DNA of 64,000 nt from VAZQ01 sp963712565 (GCA_963712565.1 CAVQIP010000016.1:62001-126000); one strand, 5' to 3'; counted from the stretch's first letter, positions 18,761 to 26,735 are shown. Notes: generated by a model from the letters alone, not told the origin. A program made the numbers and translations.

Positions 18761-19353
18761 AGCGCGCTCGGTCTGGCTGATTTTGCTTCTTTGATCGCGG
18801 CTTCGACGTCGGCGACGGCTTGGCACAGATCATCCACGTCTCGCTTCAACCGCGCGAATGTCTTCAACGCATTGTCCGGATGTCGGCCCCAGCCGGCGTA
18901 ATAGAGGAGGTGGGCATGGCCGATGATCGCCGGGCAGCGCTGGTCGGCCGCGACCAAGAGAGAAAGGATCGCGCCGCTGCCGGGCGCGTTGTTCATGTTG
19001 ATTTCTGCCATGATGGCCTCCCCTTTGGTGCAGGCGAGGGTGGTGCGCCGCGCCGCGAGTCCGGTGATGGTGAGCAGAAAGTCCGCCGCCTGCGGTGGAT
19101 CAGCTGCAACGGTCAGGGGCTCGGATTCGCCATCGCTTGCAATAAAGCGGGCAAAGCGCCGCTCCCATCCAGCGAGTTGCCTGTCCAGAAAGGCGCGGCG
19201 TGCGGCATCATCCGCCAGCGTCGGCAGATGGGCGTCCACGCGGGCGATGAAATGCGTGGCGCGATCGGTTTGCTCGGGGCGGGCTGACACCGCGTCGCCG
19301 CCGCGGATTGCTGGTTCGGCGTTGCCGGAGCTGACGGTCGCGTCGTGGGTCAC
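18757..19353 (-). CDS. Unknown protein under the left prophage operator
   Basis: 198 aa starting with GTG at 19353. It is mostly helical and Ala-rich, with a Glu/Lys-rich helix near the C-terminus (LKRDVDDLCQAVADVEAAIK) and LLYYAGWGRHPDNALKTF in the middle. No known domain was recognised. It is transcribed leftward, away from the repressor, from a region holding two copies of the repressor operator around a TTGACA box, so it occupies the place of the lambda pL operon. It is probably the outermost prophage gene on this side. Confidence 0.6.
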   Translation of the reverse strand: MTHDATVSSGNAEPAIRGGDAVSARPEQTDRATHFIARVDAHLPTLADDAARRAFLDRQLAGWERRFARFIASDGESEPLTVAADPPQAADFLLTITGLAARRTTLACTKGEAIMAEINMNNAPGSGAILSLLVAADQRCPAIIGHAHLLYYAGWGRHPDNALKTFARLKRDVDDLCQAVADVEAAIKEAKSARPSAL

Positions 19354-19396
19354 CGCATTGCCTGCTTCACAAACGCATTCGGTGAAAGCAGGCTGT

Positions 19397-19439
19397 AACT
19401 ACACTATGTAGCCATCTTTGTCAACTACATTTCGTAGTC
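19397..19439 (-). promoter_or_regulatory. Left operator pair (OL) with TTGACA box
   Basis: Two 17-bp imperfect palindromes, AACTAC-N5-GTAGCC (19397-19413) and AACTAC-N5-GTAGTC (19423-19439), separated by 9 bp. On the minus strand a perfect TTGACA (19424-19419) sits between and at the edge of them, pointing at the leftward gene. The same arrangement occurs on the other side of the repressor gene. Binding by the adjacent repressor is inferred from the shared motif and position. Confidence 0.75.
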
Positions 19440-19497
19440 GGCGAGCGGTAGCAATTGCGCCGAAATCGCAGGCCGCCAGGGAGGTGACCCGACCCAG

Positions 19498-20136
19498 TCA
19501 GCCCCGGCCTCGACGCGTGATGCTGTTGACCTTGGCCGCCCATTCGAGCGCGACATCGAGAATGGGCCTTTCCGTCGAGGACAGGAGGTTGAACAGCCCT
19601 TCGGTGCGGCTGCGCTGTACCTGTTTGATCAATATCCGGCCGTCCTGGAGGCCGACTACGCAGAGTTCGCCCACGAGATCGGGCGTCACCGGCCGACGGA
19701 CGTCGTCGTAGAACACGAGCCAGCGGTTGAAAAACGGTCCCAAACTGTCGCCGCGAAGTTCGACAGCGATGGTGTCTTCGGTCGAGCCTTGCGGCCCGTC
19801 AACCTCGTCCAGATCGCCTTGGGCGACCTCGTAAAAATGCGCCTCGGCGCCGGCCCCCACATAGCCGACGACCCGTACCTTCGGAGTAGCGGCTTCCTCA
19901 AACTCACCGGTTGGAAACGGCTCGCGTCCCGTGAGCAGCCACTCGGGCGCGACCTGAAAGCGACGGCCGTAACGCTTGGCTTCGTCGGGGCCATAGTCGC
20001 GGCCGCCCGGAGATTCGGCGCGCTCGTGCGCGCCATAAGTCGACATCGGGATGCCCATCGCCTTGGCTGCGGCGCGCGCGGATTTGAAGCGCTTTTCCCG
20101 CGCGCTTCGTAGCCGCTCTCCGCGTGTGGTTGCCAT
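19498..20136 (-). CDS. Prophage CI/LexA-type repressor (XRE HTH plus S24 peptidase)
   Basis: 212 aa. An N-terminal helix-turn-helix of XRE type (about 3-70, RAAAKAMGIPMSTYGAHERA) is joined to a C-terminal S24 autopeptidase domain. The self-cleavage bond is probably Ala95-Gly96 in GYVGAGAE; the catalytic Ser131 is in ELRGDSLGPFF and Lys171 in GRILIKQVQR. These residues predict RecA-stimulated self-cleavage and therefore SOS induction. Operators of the same sequence lie on both sides of the gene, so it likely represses the leftward 198-aa gene, the rightward GcrA-like gene and itself. Confidence 0.92.
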   Translation of the reverse strand: MATTRGERLRSAREKRFKSARAAAKAMGIPMSTYGAHERAESPGGRDYGPDEAKRYGRRFQVAPEWLLTGREPFPTGEFEEAATPKVRVVGYVGAGAEAHFYEVAQGDLDEVDGPQGSTEDTIAVELRGDSLGPFFNRWLVFYDDVRRPVTPDLVGELCVVGLQDGRILIKQVQRSRTEGLFNLLSSTERPILDVALEWAAKVNSITRRGRG

Positions 20137-20159
20137 TGTGACTACGATATCTCGATTTC

Positions 20160-20200
20160 AGCTACATTTGGTGGTTGACAATTAACTACGTAATGTAGTT
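20160..20200 (+). promoter_or_regulatory. Right operator pair (OR) with TTGACA box
   Basis: Two 17-bp palindromes, AGCTAC-N5-GTGGTT (20160-20176) and AACTAC-N5-GTAGTT (20184-20200, perfect arms), 7 bp apart. A TTGACA on the plus strand at 20175-20180 lies between them, pointing toward the GcrA-like gene; no good -10 was found at exactly 17 bp. Occupancy of both sites would cover the -35 and spacer. An additional half-site GACTAC is at 20140-20145 just upstream of the repressor start, possibly for autoregulation. Confidence 0.78.
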
Positions 20201-20250
20201 GAATGTCTAGGCTATGACTTGCCGAGCACGACCGATCGAGGGTGTAGAAG

Positions 20251-20901
20251 ATGGCAGGATCGTTTTCCCGCCCAGCAAAATTCCACCGACGCCCACCCTC
20301 GCCGTGGACGGACGAGCGCATCGAATATTTAAAAGCGCGGTGGTCGCAGGGCGTCCCAGCCGGTCGGATTGCCCGAGAATTGGGCCATGGCGTCAGCCGC
20401 AGTGCTGTACTCGGGAAGATCCATCGGCTTGGCATTGCTGAACTGTCGCCATATGCCGGCGGGTGCGGCCAGCGACCCAAAGAATCTCGGCGCCCGCCGA
20501 ATCACGCGCACGCTCATGGCGTCAGCGGGAAGCATTCATACCGGCAAAAGCCGCTGCCTGCCTGGGTGACCGACGCCACACCCTACATCGACGACCCGCT
20601 TGTTGATACGGATATTCCGCCTCCGCAACGTCGCTCATTTCTCGAGTTGACCAGTCATACATGCCGGTGGCCGATCGGGGACCCCAGCAATTCTGATTTC
20701 TTCTTCTGCGGCGCGGAGCCGTCTGAGCACAAACCCTATTGCGCGGCGCATTGCGCGCGCGCCTATCGCCCCCGCCAGCAAATGCCGCGGCGTGCTCCGA
20801 GCGCACGCCGGCGCCGGGCGATGCTCAAGTATCGCGGCATCGCTACGTACATCAAACTTGGCGGCGAAACCGTCGCGGAATGGGCCGGGGAGGAAGCATG
20901 A
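20251..20901 (+). CDS. GcrA-family transcription factor, phage-encoded
   Basis: 216 aa. The N-terminal helix-turn-helix (about 19-62) reads WTDERIEYLKARW, then GRIARELGHGVSRSAVLGKI, HRLGI, the GcrA DNA-binding signature. After a basic linker, the C-terminal domain has CRWPIGDP (138-145), FFCG (151-154) and KPYCAAHCARAYRP (161-174), the conserved sigma70-interacting domain of GcrA with its Cys/His set. Host GcrA binds sigma70 and activates promoters carrying CcrM-methylated GANTC. A basic tail (about 175-216) extends beyond the canonical end. It lies in the cro position, downstream of OR, and overlaps the next gene by 4 bp. Confidence 0.9.
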   Translation: MAGSFSRPAKFHRRPPSPWTDERIEYLKARWSQGVPAGRIARELGHGVSRSAVLGKIHRLGIAELSPYAGGCGQRPKESRRPPNHAHAHGVSGKHSYRQKPLPAWVTDATPYIDDPLVDTDIPPPQRRSFLELTSHTCRWPIGDPSNSDFFFCGAEPSEHKPYCAAHCARAYRPRQQMPRRAPSARRRRAMLKYRGIATYIKLGGETVAEWAGEEA

Positions 20902-21470
20902 GCTATCCGAGAAGACAACCCGACATCCGGGTGCTGAAATCCTCCCACGGCACGAAGAATCACTCTCCGCTCGAGCAGCGCGCCTCGCCGACACGGGAAC
21001 GGATGAGGCGGGCGGGGGCCGACTTCGAGCGCGGCCATACTGGCCAAATCACGATGCGGGACAGCCCGCTGGAGCGCGCTTTCGCGCGCACTGCGATCAC
21101 GCAGGCGCAATATTCGGCCGGGCAGAAATACCGTCATCACTGGTATCATGCCGGTCTGGCCGGCCAATTGGGATCGATCGACCTCGATCGGATCTTCGCA
21201 TCCGATCTCGGTGTTTACTCGGGAATGGCGAAAACGGAAAACCAGGTCTTCCATCGGCAACGCTACCGGGAAGCCACGCAAGTGCTAGGCAAGATCGGAT
21301 CGCACGTTCTCGATTGTGCAATATGCCGAGAAGTTCCGCTCGAGCATGTCGGTTATACGTTGGGTTGGACCAGCCGGCCGCAGGCCTACGCCGCCGCCGT
21401 CGAGCGTCTGAAAACAGCTTTGGATGAGTTGCGTAAGCTATGGGGGGTTGGTGCGTCAGCCGGCCAATAG
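20898..21470 (+). CDS. Unknown protein coupled to the phage GcrA-like gene
   Basis: 190 aa, ATG at 20898 overlapping the preceding stop (ATGA) with GGGGAGGAA upstream, so it is translationally coupled. A basic N-terminus is followed by MRDSPLERAFARTAITQAQY and SAGQKYRHHWYHAGLAG, a segment resembling the DUF6456-type domain of alphaproteobacterial regulators, then a helical C-terminus with CREVPLEHVGYTLGW and RLKTALDELRKLWG that could be a helix-turn-helix. A regulatory or replication-initiation role for the phage is possible but not shown. Confidence 0.72.
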   Translation: MSYPRRQPDIRVLKSSHGTKNHSPLEQRASPTRERMRRAGADFERGHTGQITMRDSPLERAFARTAITQAQYSAGQKYRHHWYHAGLAGQLGSIDLDRIFASDLGVYSGMAKTENQVFHRQRYREATQVLGKIGSHVLDCAICREVPLEHVGYTLGWTSRPQAYAAAVERLKTALDELRKLWGVGASAGQ

Positions 21471-21546
21471 TGGATGTTCTCGCCGAAAGCTCGCAACACG
21501 ACCGAGCGAGAGGCGATGAAGGTTCGCCGCGTCGCTGCGGCACCCG

Positions 21547-21711
21547 TCAGGACGAAGACGCGTTTTTTCCGAGGATCGTCGCGAATTCGGTCTCCAGCGC
21601 GGCAAGCACTTCCAGCCAAGCGGCCGCATTGAGCAGGCGAGGAGCCTGGACATCGGCTGGGACTTCCTGCTCCGGAGCATCCGGAAGTTTGTACGCTTGT
21701 CCATCCGGCAT
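21547..21711 (-). CDS. Small unknown protein
   Basis: 54 aa from the ATG at 21711, preceded on its strand by GGGGGGA. The sequence is acidic and helical, with PEQEVPADVQAPRLLNAAAW and LEVLAALETEFATILGK. It has no recognisable domain. Its coding status rests only on a plausible ribosome site and protein-like composition. A CtrA-type box lies about 100 bp upstream of its start. Confidence 0.4.
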   Translation of the reverse strand: MPDGQAYKLPDAPEQEVPADVQAPRLLNAAAWLEVLAALETEFATILGKNASSS

Positions 21712-21812
21712 CGCGTCCCCCCATGATGATGGTGCTGGCCTTCGAGCCGTCGCGGGCAGGCAATGTCTGCGAACACCCCTTCGGCTGCGCATCCTTCATC
21801 GCCCCGGCATGG

Positions 21813-21828
21813 TTAAGGCACGGTTAAC
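21813..21828 (+). promoter_or_regulatory. CtrA-box-like site TTAA-N7-TTAAC
   Basis: TTAA, seven bases (GGCACGG), TTAAC, which matches the full consensus for the alphaproteobacterial cell-cycle regulator CtrA. It lies in a gap of about 340 bp between the small leftward gene ending at 21711 and the end of the leftward efflux gene. A single match in GC-rich DNA is unusual because TTAA is rare, but binding is unproven. Confidence 0.4.
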
Positions 21829-22051
21829 GTCGTGCCCGGCGTCCTGAGCACGGGATCGCCCAAATACCATCGCGGGCATGAAGAAAACCGCGGCGTTTTG
21901 CAGAGCAGCGTCGCGCTGCCTTCTGGCGACCGATTGGCCCGGACGAACGACGCTCGTCTTGCTTCGCAAAAAAAACCCGGCATGGCGAAATCCGAGCAGC
22001 AATCCGGGGGAATTGCGGCCGAGCATTTGCCTCCGCCCACGCGCGCAATTC

Positions 22052-23575
22052 TCAGACCACCGCATCTCTTGCGCCGCAAGAGAGCCGTGTCGGGGTTCGT
22101 ATCAGCGAGACCATGCCCGCGACGGCGGCGAAGCTGCCGAGCAGCACAATGACAGCACGGCCCGCCGACAGCAGTTGGTTTGCGTCGGCATGGAGGGTGT
22201 TATGGCCGGAGCCTGTCAGCACTGCCAGCCGCCACGCCAGCAGCGAGGATGCGGCCGCGACGCCGACGCTGATGCCGAGGGAGCGCGTCACGTTCAAGAG
22301 TCCTCCGGCCTCCCCGGTCAGATTTGCCGGTGCCGCTGCCACGATCGCGCTGTTGTTGGGAGAGATGAACAACCCTTGGCCGAATCCGAAAATGGCAAGA
22401 GCGAGCATCACGAGCGGCAGGCCGCCCGTCGCGCCGTCGAGGACCGTGAACAGCAGGCCCAAGCCGGCCACACAGCTGAGCATGCCCGAGACGGTGAGGA
22501 GACGGGCGCCGAGTTGGTCGGAGAGAGCGCCGCCGAGCGGCGCGACCGCGCCGAGCATCACCGGGACGATGGAAAGTCGTAGTCCGGCGGCGAGAGCCGA
22601 ATCGTGGTAGACGCGCACGAAAATGAACGGCATCAGAAAGAAGACTCCGAACAGTGCGGCATAGGACAGGAGGCCGGCGAGGTTGCCGGCCGAGAATGCG
22701 CGCTCGCGGAACAGCCTGAGGTCGATCAGCGGCGCGTCGGCATGCCGCTCGGAGCGGACGAACACCGTGAGCAAGATCGCCGCCAGCAGGGCGCAGCCGA
22801 GAAGGGCCGGGGAAGTCGCCCCCCAAGCGTAACCTTCGTTCAGCACCGCCACCAGCGCGGTGAGCGCAGGCGCGATCAGGAATGCGCCCTTCCAGTCGAA
22901 GCGGCCGTCGTCGGGCAGGTCCCTGGTTGGCGGAAGCATGAACCAACCCATGACCGTGCCGGCAAGACCGACCGGCACGTTGATCCAGAACACCCATCGC
23001 CAGTCCAACGCATCCAGCACCAGTCCGCCGATCGCGGGCCCCGCGCTCAAGCCGATGGCCTGGGCCGCCGACAGGACGCCCAAGGCACGTCCGCGCCGCT
23101 CGGGACCCGCCGCCGCCACCACGATGGCGACGCTGTTCGATGACAGCAGGGCCGCAGCGATTCCCTGTAGTATCCGGAAGGCGATGAGCACCGGCAGGTT
23201 GGGGGCAAAGCCACAAAGCGCCGAGCTCAGCACGAACAGCAGGAAGCCGCCGGTATACAGCAGCTTGCGTCCGACTATGTCGGCCAGGCGACCGAAGATC
23301 GGCAAAAACGCCGCCATCGCGAGCAGATAGGCCACCGCGACCCAACTCACCGTGCTCAGTCTTGCACCGAATTCAACCTCGAGCCTCGGGAGCAGCAGTT
23401 GCGCGATGCTGGAATCGACCTGGCCCATGAAACCGCCGACGCAGACGGTGCCGACGACGAACCACCAGTAGGACGCGCGCTGCGCGACGATCTGTGCCGC
23501 CGGCGGCTCGCGACCCCGCAGGATGGCATCGCGCAGCGCGGCGATCGATGCGGGCTCGGCGGCGGCTTCATTCAT
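22052..23575 (-). CDS. MFS drug efflux transporter, DHA2 (14-helix) family
   Basis: 507 aa with about 14 hydrophobic helices. DHA2/EmrB-QacA signatures are present: FMGQVDSSIAQLLLPRLEVE in helix 1, AAFLPIFGRLADIVGRK (motif A) after helix 2, and SNSVAIVVAAAGPERRGRAL in the central region. It is a proton-driven multidrug exporter by family. It is leftward, against the direction of the phage late genes, and lies between the phage control module and the terminase, so it is probably cargo or a chromosomal gene stranded inside a decayed prophage. No TetR-type regulator is adjacent. Confidence 0.92.
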   Translation of the reverse strand: MNEAAAEPASIAALRDAILRGREPPAAQIVAQRASYWWFVVGTVCVGGFMGQVDSSIAQLLLPRLEVEFGARLSTVSWVAVAYLLAMAAFLPIFGRLADIVGRKLLYTGGFLLFVLSSALCGFAPNLPVLIAFRILQGIAAALLSSNSVAIVVAAAGPERRGRALGVLSAAQAIGLSAGPAIGGLVLDALDWRWVFWINVPVGLAGTVMGWFMLPPTRDLPDDGRFDWKGAFLIAPALTALVAVLNEGYAWGATSPALLGCALLAAILLTVFVRSERHADAPLIDLRLFRERAFSAGNLAGLLSYAALFGVFFLMPFIFVRVYHDSALAAGLRLSIVPVMLGAVAPLGGALSDQLGARLLTVSGMLSCVAGLGLLFTVLDGATGGLPLVMLALAIFGFGQGLFISPNNSAIVAAAPANLTGEAGGLLNVTRSLGISVGVAAASSLLAWRLAVLTGSGHNTLHADANQLLSAGRAVIVLLGSFAAVAGMVSLIRTPTRLSCGARDAVV

Positions 23576-23800
23576 GGTGCATGCTCGTTGGGCGCTGCGC
23601 CAGCTTACCTAAAGCGCGACGATAATTGTGCGGCAAGCGATTGATGCGACCTCCGGTTTTGCAGCATTCCGAAGCCGGCGATTTCCACGGCCAACCCGCC
23701 AGTCGGCTTGGAGCCATAAGATGTTCGACCAACGGGAACAACCAATACTTGTCGCTTGGAACGATAATGGTGCTTCGGCGTTGCGCTCTCGGAGCACGTC

Positions 23801-24223
23801 ATGGCCCGCTACGTCCCGCAGCATCTCTTCGACGGCTTGGTCATCTACCGTCTCATGGCCGACCTCGCGGGCGACGACGGGATCTTCGATGAGCTCATTG
23901 AACGGTATCGGCATGCGTATCCCGATGACGATACCGACACCCTCATCGCAGACGTGAATGCCGCCGCGGTCCAGGCCTCCAGCGACTTCAAGGCCACGCC
24001 CACCACGAATGCTCGGCACGAAATGGCGATGTTGCAGGGCCTGCTCGATCTCCTCAAGGAGGACGCCACGCGCGACAAGCCGCTGTGGCGACGAATGGTG
24101 GAGAACTATTTCTTCAATGTGCAGCCGACGCCAATTCCGGACCGGGTCGAGAGGGCGCGCGCGCATCTGATCGTGGCGCAAAGGCGGCTGCTCGCACGGG
24201 ATCTCGAACTGCCGGCGGAGTGA
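23801..24223 (+). CDS. Unknown helical protein before the terminase promoter
   Basis: 140 aa, acidic N-terminal half with DIPDTL-like stretches (DDDTDTLIADVNAAAV), then helical segments RHEMAMLQGLLDLLKEDATR and VERARAHLIVAQRRLLA. No known domain was recognised. Its position upstream of the large terminase raises the possibility of a small terminase or head-related protein, but no helix-turn-helix is visible and a promoter-like element and terminator separate it from the terminase. A longer frame exists on the opposite strand but has the Arg/Ala-rich composition of an antisense shadow. Confidence 0.5.
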   Translation: MARYVPQHLFDGLVIYRLMADLAGDDGIFDELIERYRHAYPDDDTDTLIADVNAAAVQASSDFKATPTTNARHEMAMLQGLLDLLKEDATRDKPLWRRMVENYFFNVQPTPIPDRVERARAHLIVAQRRLLARDLELPAE

Positions 24224-24302
24224 GCGCGACGCCGTCGCAGGCACCGATGGTGCGCTGGTCCCGTTGCTGGAGGACGCCTCGCCCCGGCGCCCAAACTTTC
24301 GC

Positions 24303-24357
24303 TTTACTCCGTAACACGAATCACCTAGAAGAAGCCATTCTCCAAAAGTGTGCAGTG
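24303..24357 (+). promoter_or_regulatory. Phage late-promoter-like repeat, copy A
   Basis: TTTACT (24303-24308), 17 bp, TAGAAG (24326-24331), with GAATC (24318-24322) three bases before the -10 and the 12-mer CATTCTCCAAAA starting at 24336, then TGCAGTG. The same elements recur at 32130 and 32218. GAATC is a CcrM (GANTC) site. It points rightward to the terminase, 425 bp away. Confidence 0.7.
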
Positions 24358-24453
24358 CATCGTTTGGTGCTGCCGGCGCGTTCTCCGCCCGGCGGGCATC
24401 GCGGCGCGCAACCGCCTGGGCTCGCGGCGAGCGTTCGGCCCTTTCAGTTGAGG

Positions 24454-24471
24454 ATTCCACCTTGGTGGAAT
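24454..24471 (+). repeat. Perfect 8-bp inverted repeat in the terminase leader
   Basis: ATTCCACC and GGTGGAAT with a 2-base centre, lying in the untranslated stretch between promoter copy A and the terminator at 24632. It could be an RNA hairpin or a protein-binding palindrome; a 2-base loop favours DNA binding. It includes a GATTC (GANTC) at 24453-24457. Confidence 0.4.
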
Positions 24472-24631
24472 TGCCGGACCGCCAGAAACGTGATTCCGTC
24501 AGATCGCTGAGTCGCAGGAGATGCGACACTTGAGCACTCACGAGCCGCGTCAAACGGAGACGACCTTGGCAGAGATGCGCCGTTTGCGACTGTGAGTCTG
24601 CCAGCTCACACTGCCGGGCTCTGAAACTTCA

Positions 24632-24660
24632 GAGGCGCCCCACCGGGCGCCTCTTTTCTC
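24632..24660 (+). terminator. Intrinsic terminator upstream of the terminase
   Basis: Stem GAGGCGCC (24632-24639) and GGCGCCTC (24646-24653) with a 6-base loop, followed directly by TTTTCTCTT. It is about 320 nt downstream of the predicted start of promoter copy A and about 100 bp before the terminase start, so transcripts from copy A would have to read through it. Confidence 0.8.
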
Positions 24661-24756
24661 TTCGGGAGCTTGGCTTGGCCGCATGGGGGATGCTGACAAG
24701 CTTGGAGCTTGATCTAGCCCATCCATTGATCTGGCAGATGCGGCCGATGAAAAGAC

Positions 24757-26043
24757 GTGCGAATGCGAGAACAGCCGATCGTCATCGACTACCAGCCCCG
24801 CAAACGGTTCATCGCCTTCCATGATCGAACTGAGCGCTTCGCCTGCATCGTCACCCATCGCCGGGCTGGCAAGACCGTGGCGTGCATCCATGAGCTGCAG
24901 CGTGGGGCGTTGCGGAGTTCGAACGTTCGGCCGCGCTTTGCCTATCTTTCCCCGCTCCTCAAGCAGTCGAAAGCGGTGGCCTGGGACTATCTGCGCCACG
25001 CCATGTCGGCAGCGCGGGAAAGCGGCGCGACCGCGCACGAGAGCGAACTCCGCGTCGACTATCCCAACGGCGGGCAGGTCCGGCTCTATGGAGCAGACAA
25101 CCCCGATGCTCTGCGCGGAATCTATCTCGACGGAATTGTACTCGACGAATACGCCGACATGGATCCGCGGGTATGGTCCGAGATCATCCGCCCGGCGCTC
25201 GCCGATCGGCAGGGATGGGCGGTTTTCATCGGCACGCCCAGGGGCCGCAATGCTTTCTTCGACACGTGGCGCAGGTCGACATCGGAAGCGGGGTGGTTTT
25301 CCCTCATGCTGAAGGCAAGCGAGACCGGCCTCATTTCCGAAAGCGAACTCGCTCTTGCCCGCAGAGATCTGAGCGAGGAACAATATGCGCAGGAGTTCGA
25401 ATGCTCCTTCGACGCCGCTATCCTCGGCTCCTACTACGGAAAGCTGATGGCGCGGGCGGAAACCGACGGGCGCATCGCCGGCGTTCCGCACGACCCCGCC
25501 GCGCTGGTCTGGACCTCCTGGGACCTCGGCATCCGGGACGCGACGGCGATCTGGTTCGCGCAGGTGATCGGACGCGAGGTCCGCATCATCGACTATTACG
25601 AAGCGTCCGGCGTCGATCTCGGCCACTATGTCAGGGAGATCGCCACACGGCCTTATGTCTATGCCGGGCATATCGTGCCCCACGACGCGCAGGCTAAGGA
25701 GTTGGGAACCGGCAAGAGCCGTCTCGAGGTGCTCGAAAACATCGGCCTGAAGAATATCACGCTGACTGCTTTGCATCGGATCGAGGACGGGATCAACGCG
25801 GTGCGCGTATTCATTCCCAAGTGCTGGTTCGATGCCGCGAAATGCAGGCGCGGGATCGATGCGCTCAAGCTCTACCGCGCGGAATACGACGAAAAGCAAC
25901 AGGTCTTGAAGCCGCGACCAGTACATGATTGGAGCTCGCACGCGGCGGATTCGTTTCGATACCTCGCCCTGACGCTGGATCGCAAGACGATGCAAACCGG
26001 CTTCCATCGCCGCATCGAATATTCGCAGCTCGGGGTCGTCTGA
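24757..26043 (+). CDS. terL: Phage terminase large subunit
   Basis: 428 aa (GTG at 24757; the ATG at 24763 is an alternative). ATPase part: Walker A variant HRRAGKT (34-40) and Walker B ending in DE at 130-131 (GIVLDEYADM), then the coupling motif FIGTPRG. Nuclease part: acidic residues Asp256 in SWDLGIRDAT, Asp310 in VPHDAQAK, and Asp398 in SHAADSFRYLAL. It cuts and pumps DNA into proheads. In SU10/P22-like phages it normally lies directly before the portal gene, but here about 6.4 kb of unrelated genes intervene. Confidence 0.95.
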   Translation: MRMREQPIVIDYQPRKRFIAFHDRTERFACIVTHRRAGKTVACIHELQRGALRSSNVRPRFAYLSPLLKQSKAVAWDYLRHAMSAARESGATAHESELRVDYPNGGQVRLYGADNPDALRGIYLDGIVLDEYADMDPRVWSEIIRPALADRQGWAVFIGTPRGRNAFFDTWRRSTSEAGWFSLMLKASETGLISESELALARRDLSEEQYAQEFECSFDAAILGSYYGKLMARAETDGRIAGVPHDPAALVWTSWDLGIRDATAIWFAQVIGREVRIIDYYEASGVDLGHYVREIATRPYVYAGHIVPHDAQAKELGTGKSRLEVLENIGLKNITLTALHRIEDGINAVRVFIPKCWFDAAKCRRGIDALKLYRAEYDEKQQVLKPRPVHDWSSHAADSFRYLALTLDRKTMQTGFHRRIEYSQLGVV

Positions 26044-26280
26044 CTTCGAGCGAGTATGACGAGCTGCCGCGAAGGTCATCCAGTCACGACCGTCGTATGC
26101 TCGGATTTGATCGGCGGCGCGGGGTCGGCGCTGCGAGCGCCGACTGGCGCACTGTGAACTGGCTCACGTTCGAGCGCGCGACCGGGCCCTATCATGCTGG
26201 AGGGCCCCGATCCGCCCATTGCGAAACTGCCGGTCGCAGTTCGTCGGGCAGGAGACGGCGCAAACCAGTGAGGAAGAGCC

Positions 26281-26529
26281 ATGAACCTGAAAACTTGCCT
26301 GTCAGGCTTGGCGTCGGCTTTATGTCTGTCAGTGATGTTGGCCGCGCCCGCGAATGCCCAAGTTTGTCGCCATCGAATGGGGCCGTACTTGAACCAGTTT
26401 TCCGCCGAAACCGCCGCTGAGCAGGCAAGGTATGCAGGCTACGAGGCGTCCGGCGTTTGGGGAGAGGGCGGCGTCGTTTCGCAGTGGTCCAACCGCAGGT
26501 ACTTTTTCAACGTGTTCTACGACTGCTGA
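26281..26529 (+). CDS. Small exported protein
   Basis: 82 aa with GAGGAAGAG upstream. A clear signal peptide (about 1-26, cleaved after ANA in PANAQVC) leaves a mature domain of about 56 residues with Cys near each end (VCRHRM and FYDC) that could form a disulfide. The mature part carries AETAAEQARYAGYEASGVW. Small proteins of this plan occur in Hyphomicrobiales; no function is known. The gene is host-like and lies just behind the terminase. Confidence 0.72.
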   Translation: MNLKTCLSGLASALCLSVMLAAPANAQVCRHRMGPYLNQFSAETAAEQARYAGYEASGVWGEGGVVSQWSNRRYFFNVFYDC

Positions 26530-26735
26530 CCTGTTTCCGGCCGTCCCGGTGGTGGCGCAATGACTGCCATCGCTCCGGCTCGGTCGGACCGGCCGCGGCG
26601 TAGGACCGGGTGAGCGCCGCGAAGCCGGTGCGTGTGCTGGAACCCGGTCCTATGGTCTGTTCCGCTCCTGGGCGCGCTCGGCCAACACCTGTTGGAACAG
26701 CGGGGAGCGGTGATTGCGGACTTTTGCTCGGGTTC

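Noticed and set aside
23609..24553. 314-codon leftward frame overlapping the 140-aa gene
   Set aside because: Composition and lack of a ribosome site suggest a shadow, though the plus-strand gene is itself only moderately supported.
24521..24595. 24-codon frame MRHLSTHEPRQTETTL in the terminase leader
   Set aside because: The ATG follows GCAGGAG with no spacing and the peptide has no support; left as leader RNA.
24550..26079. 509-codon frame antisense to the terminase
   Set aside because: The plus-strand frame has Walker and nuclease motifs; the antisense frame has none.
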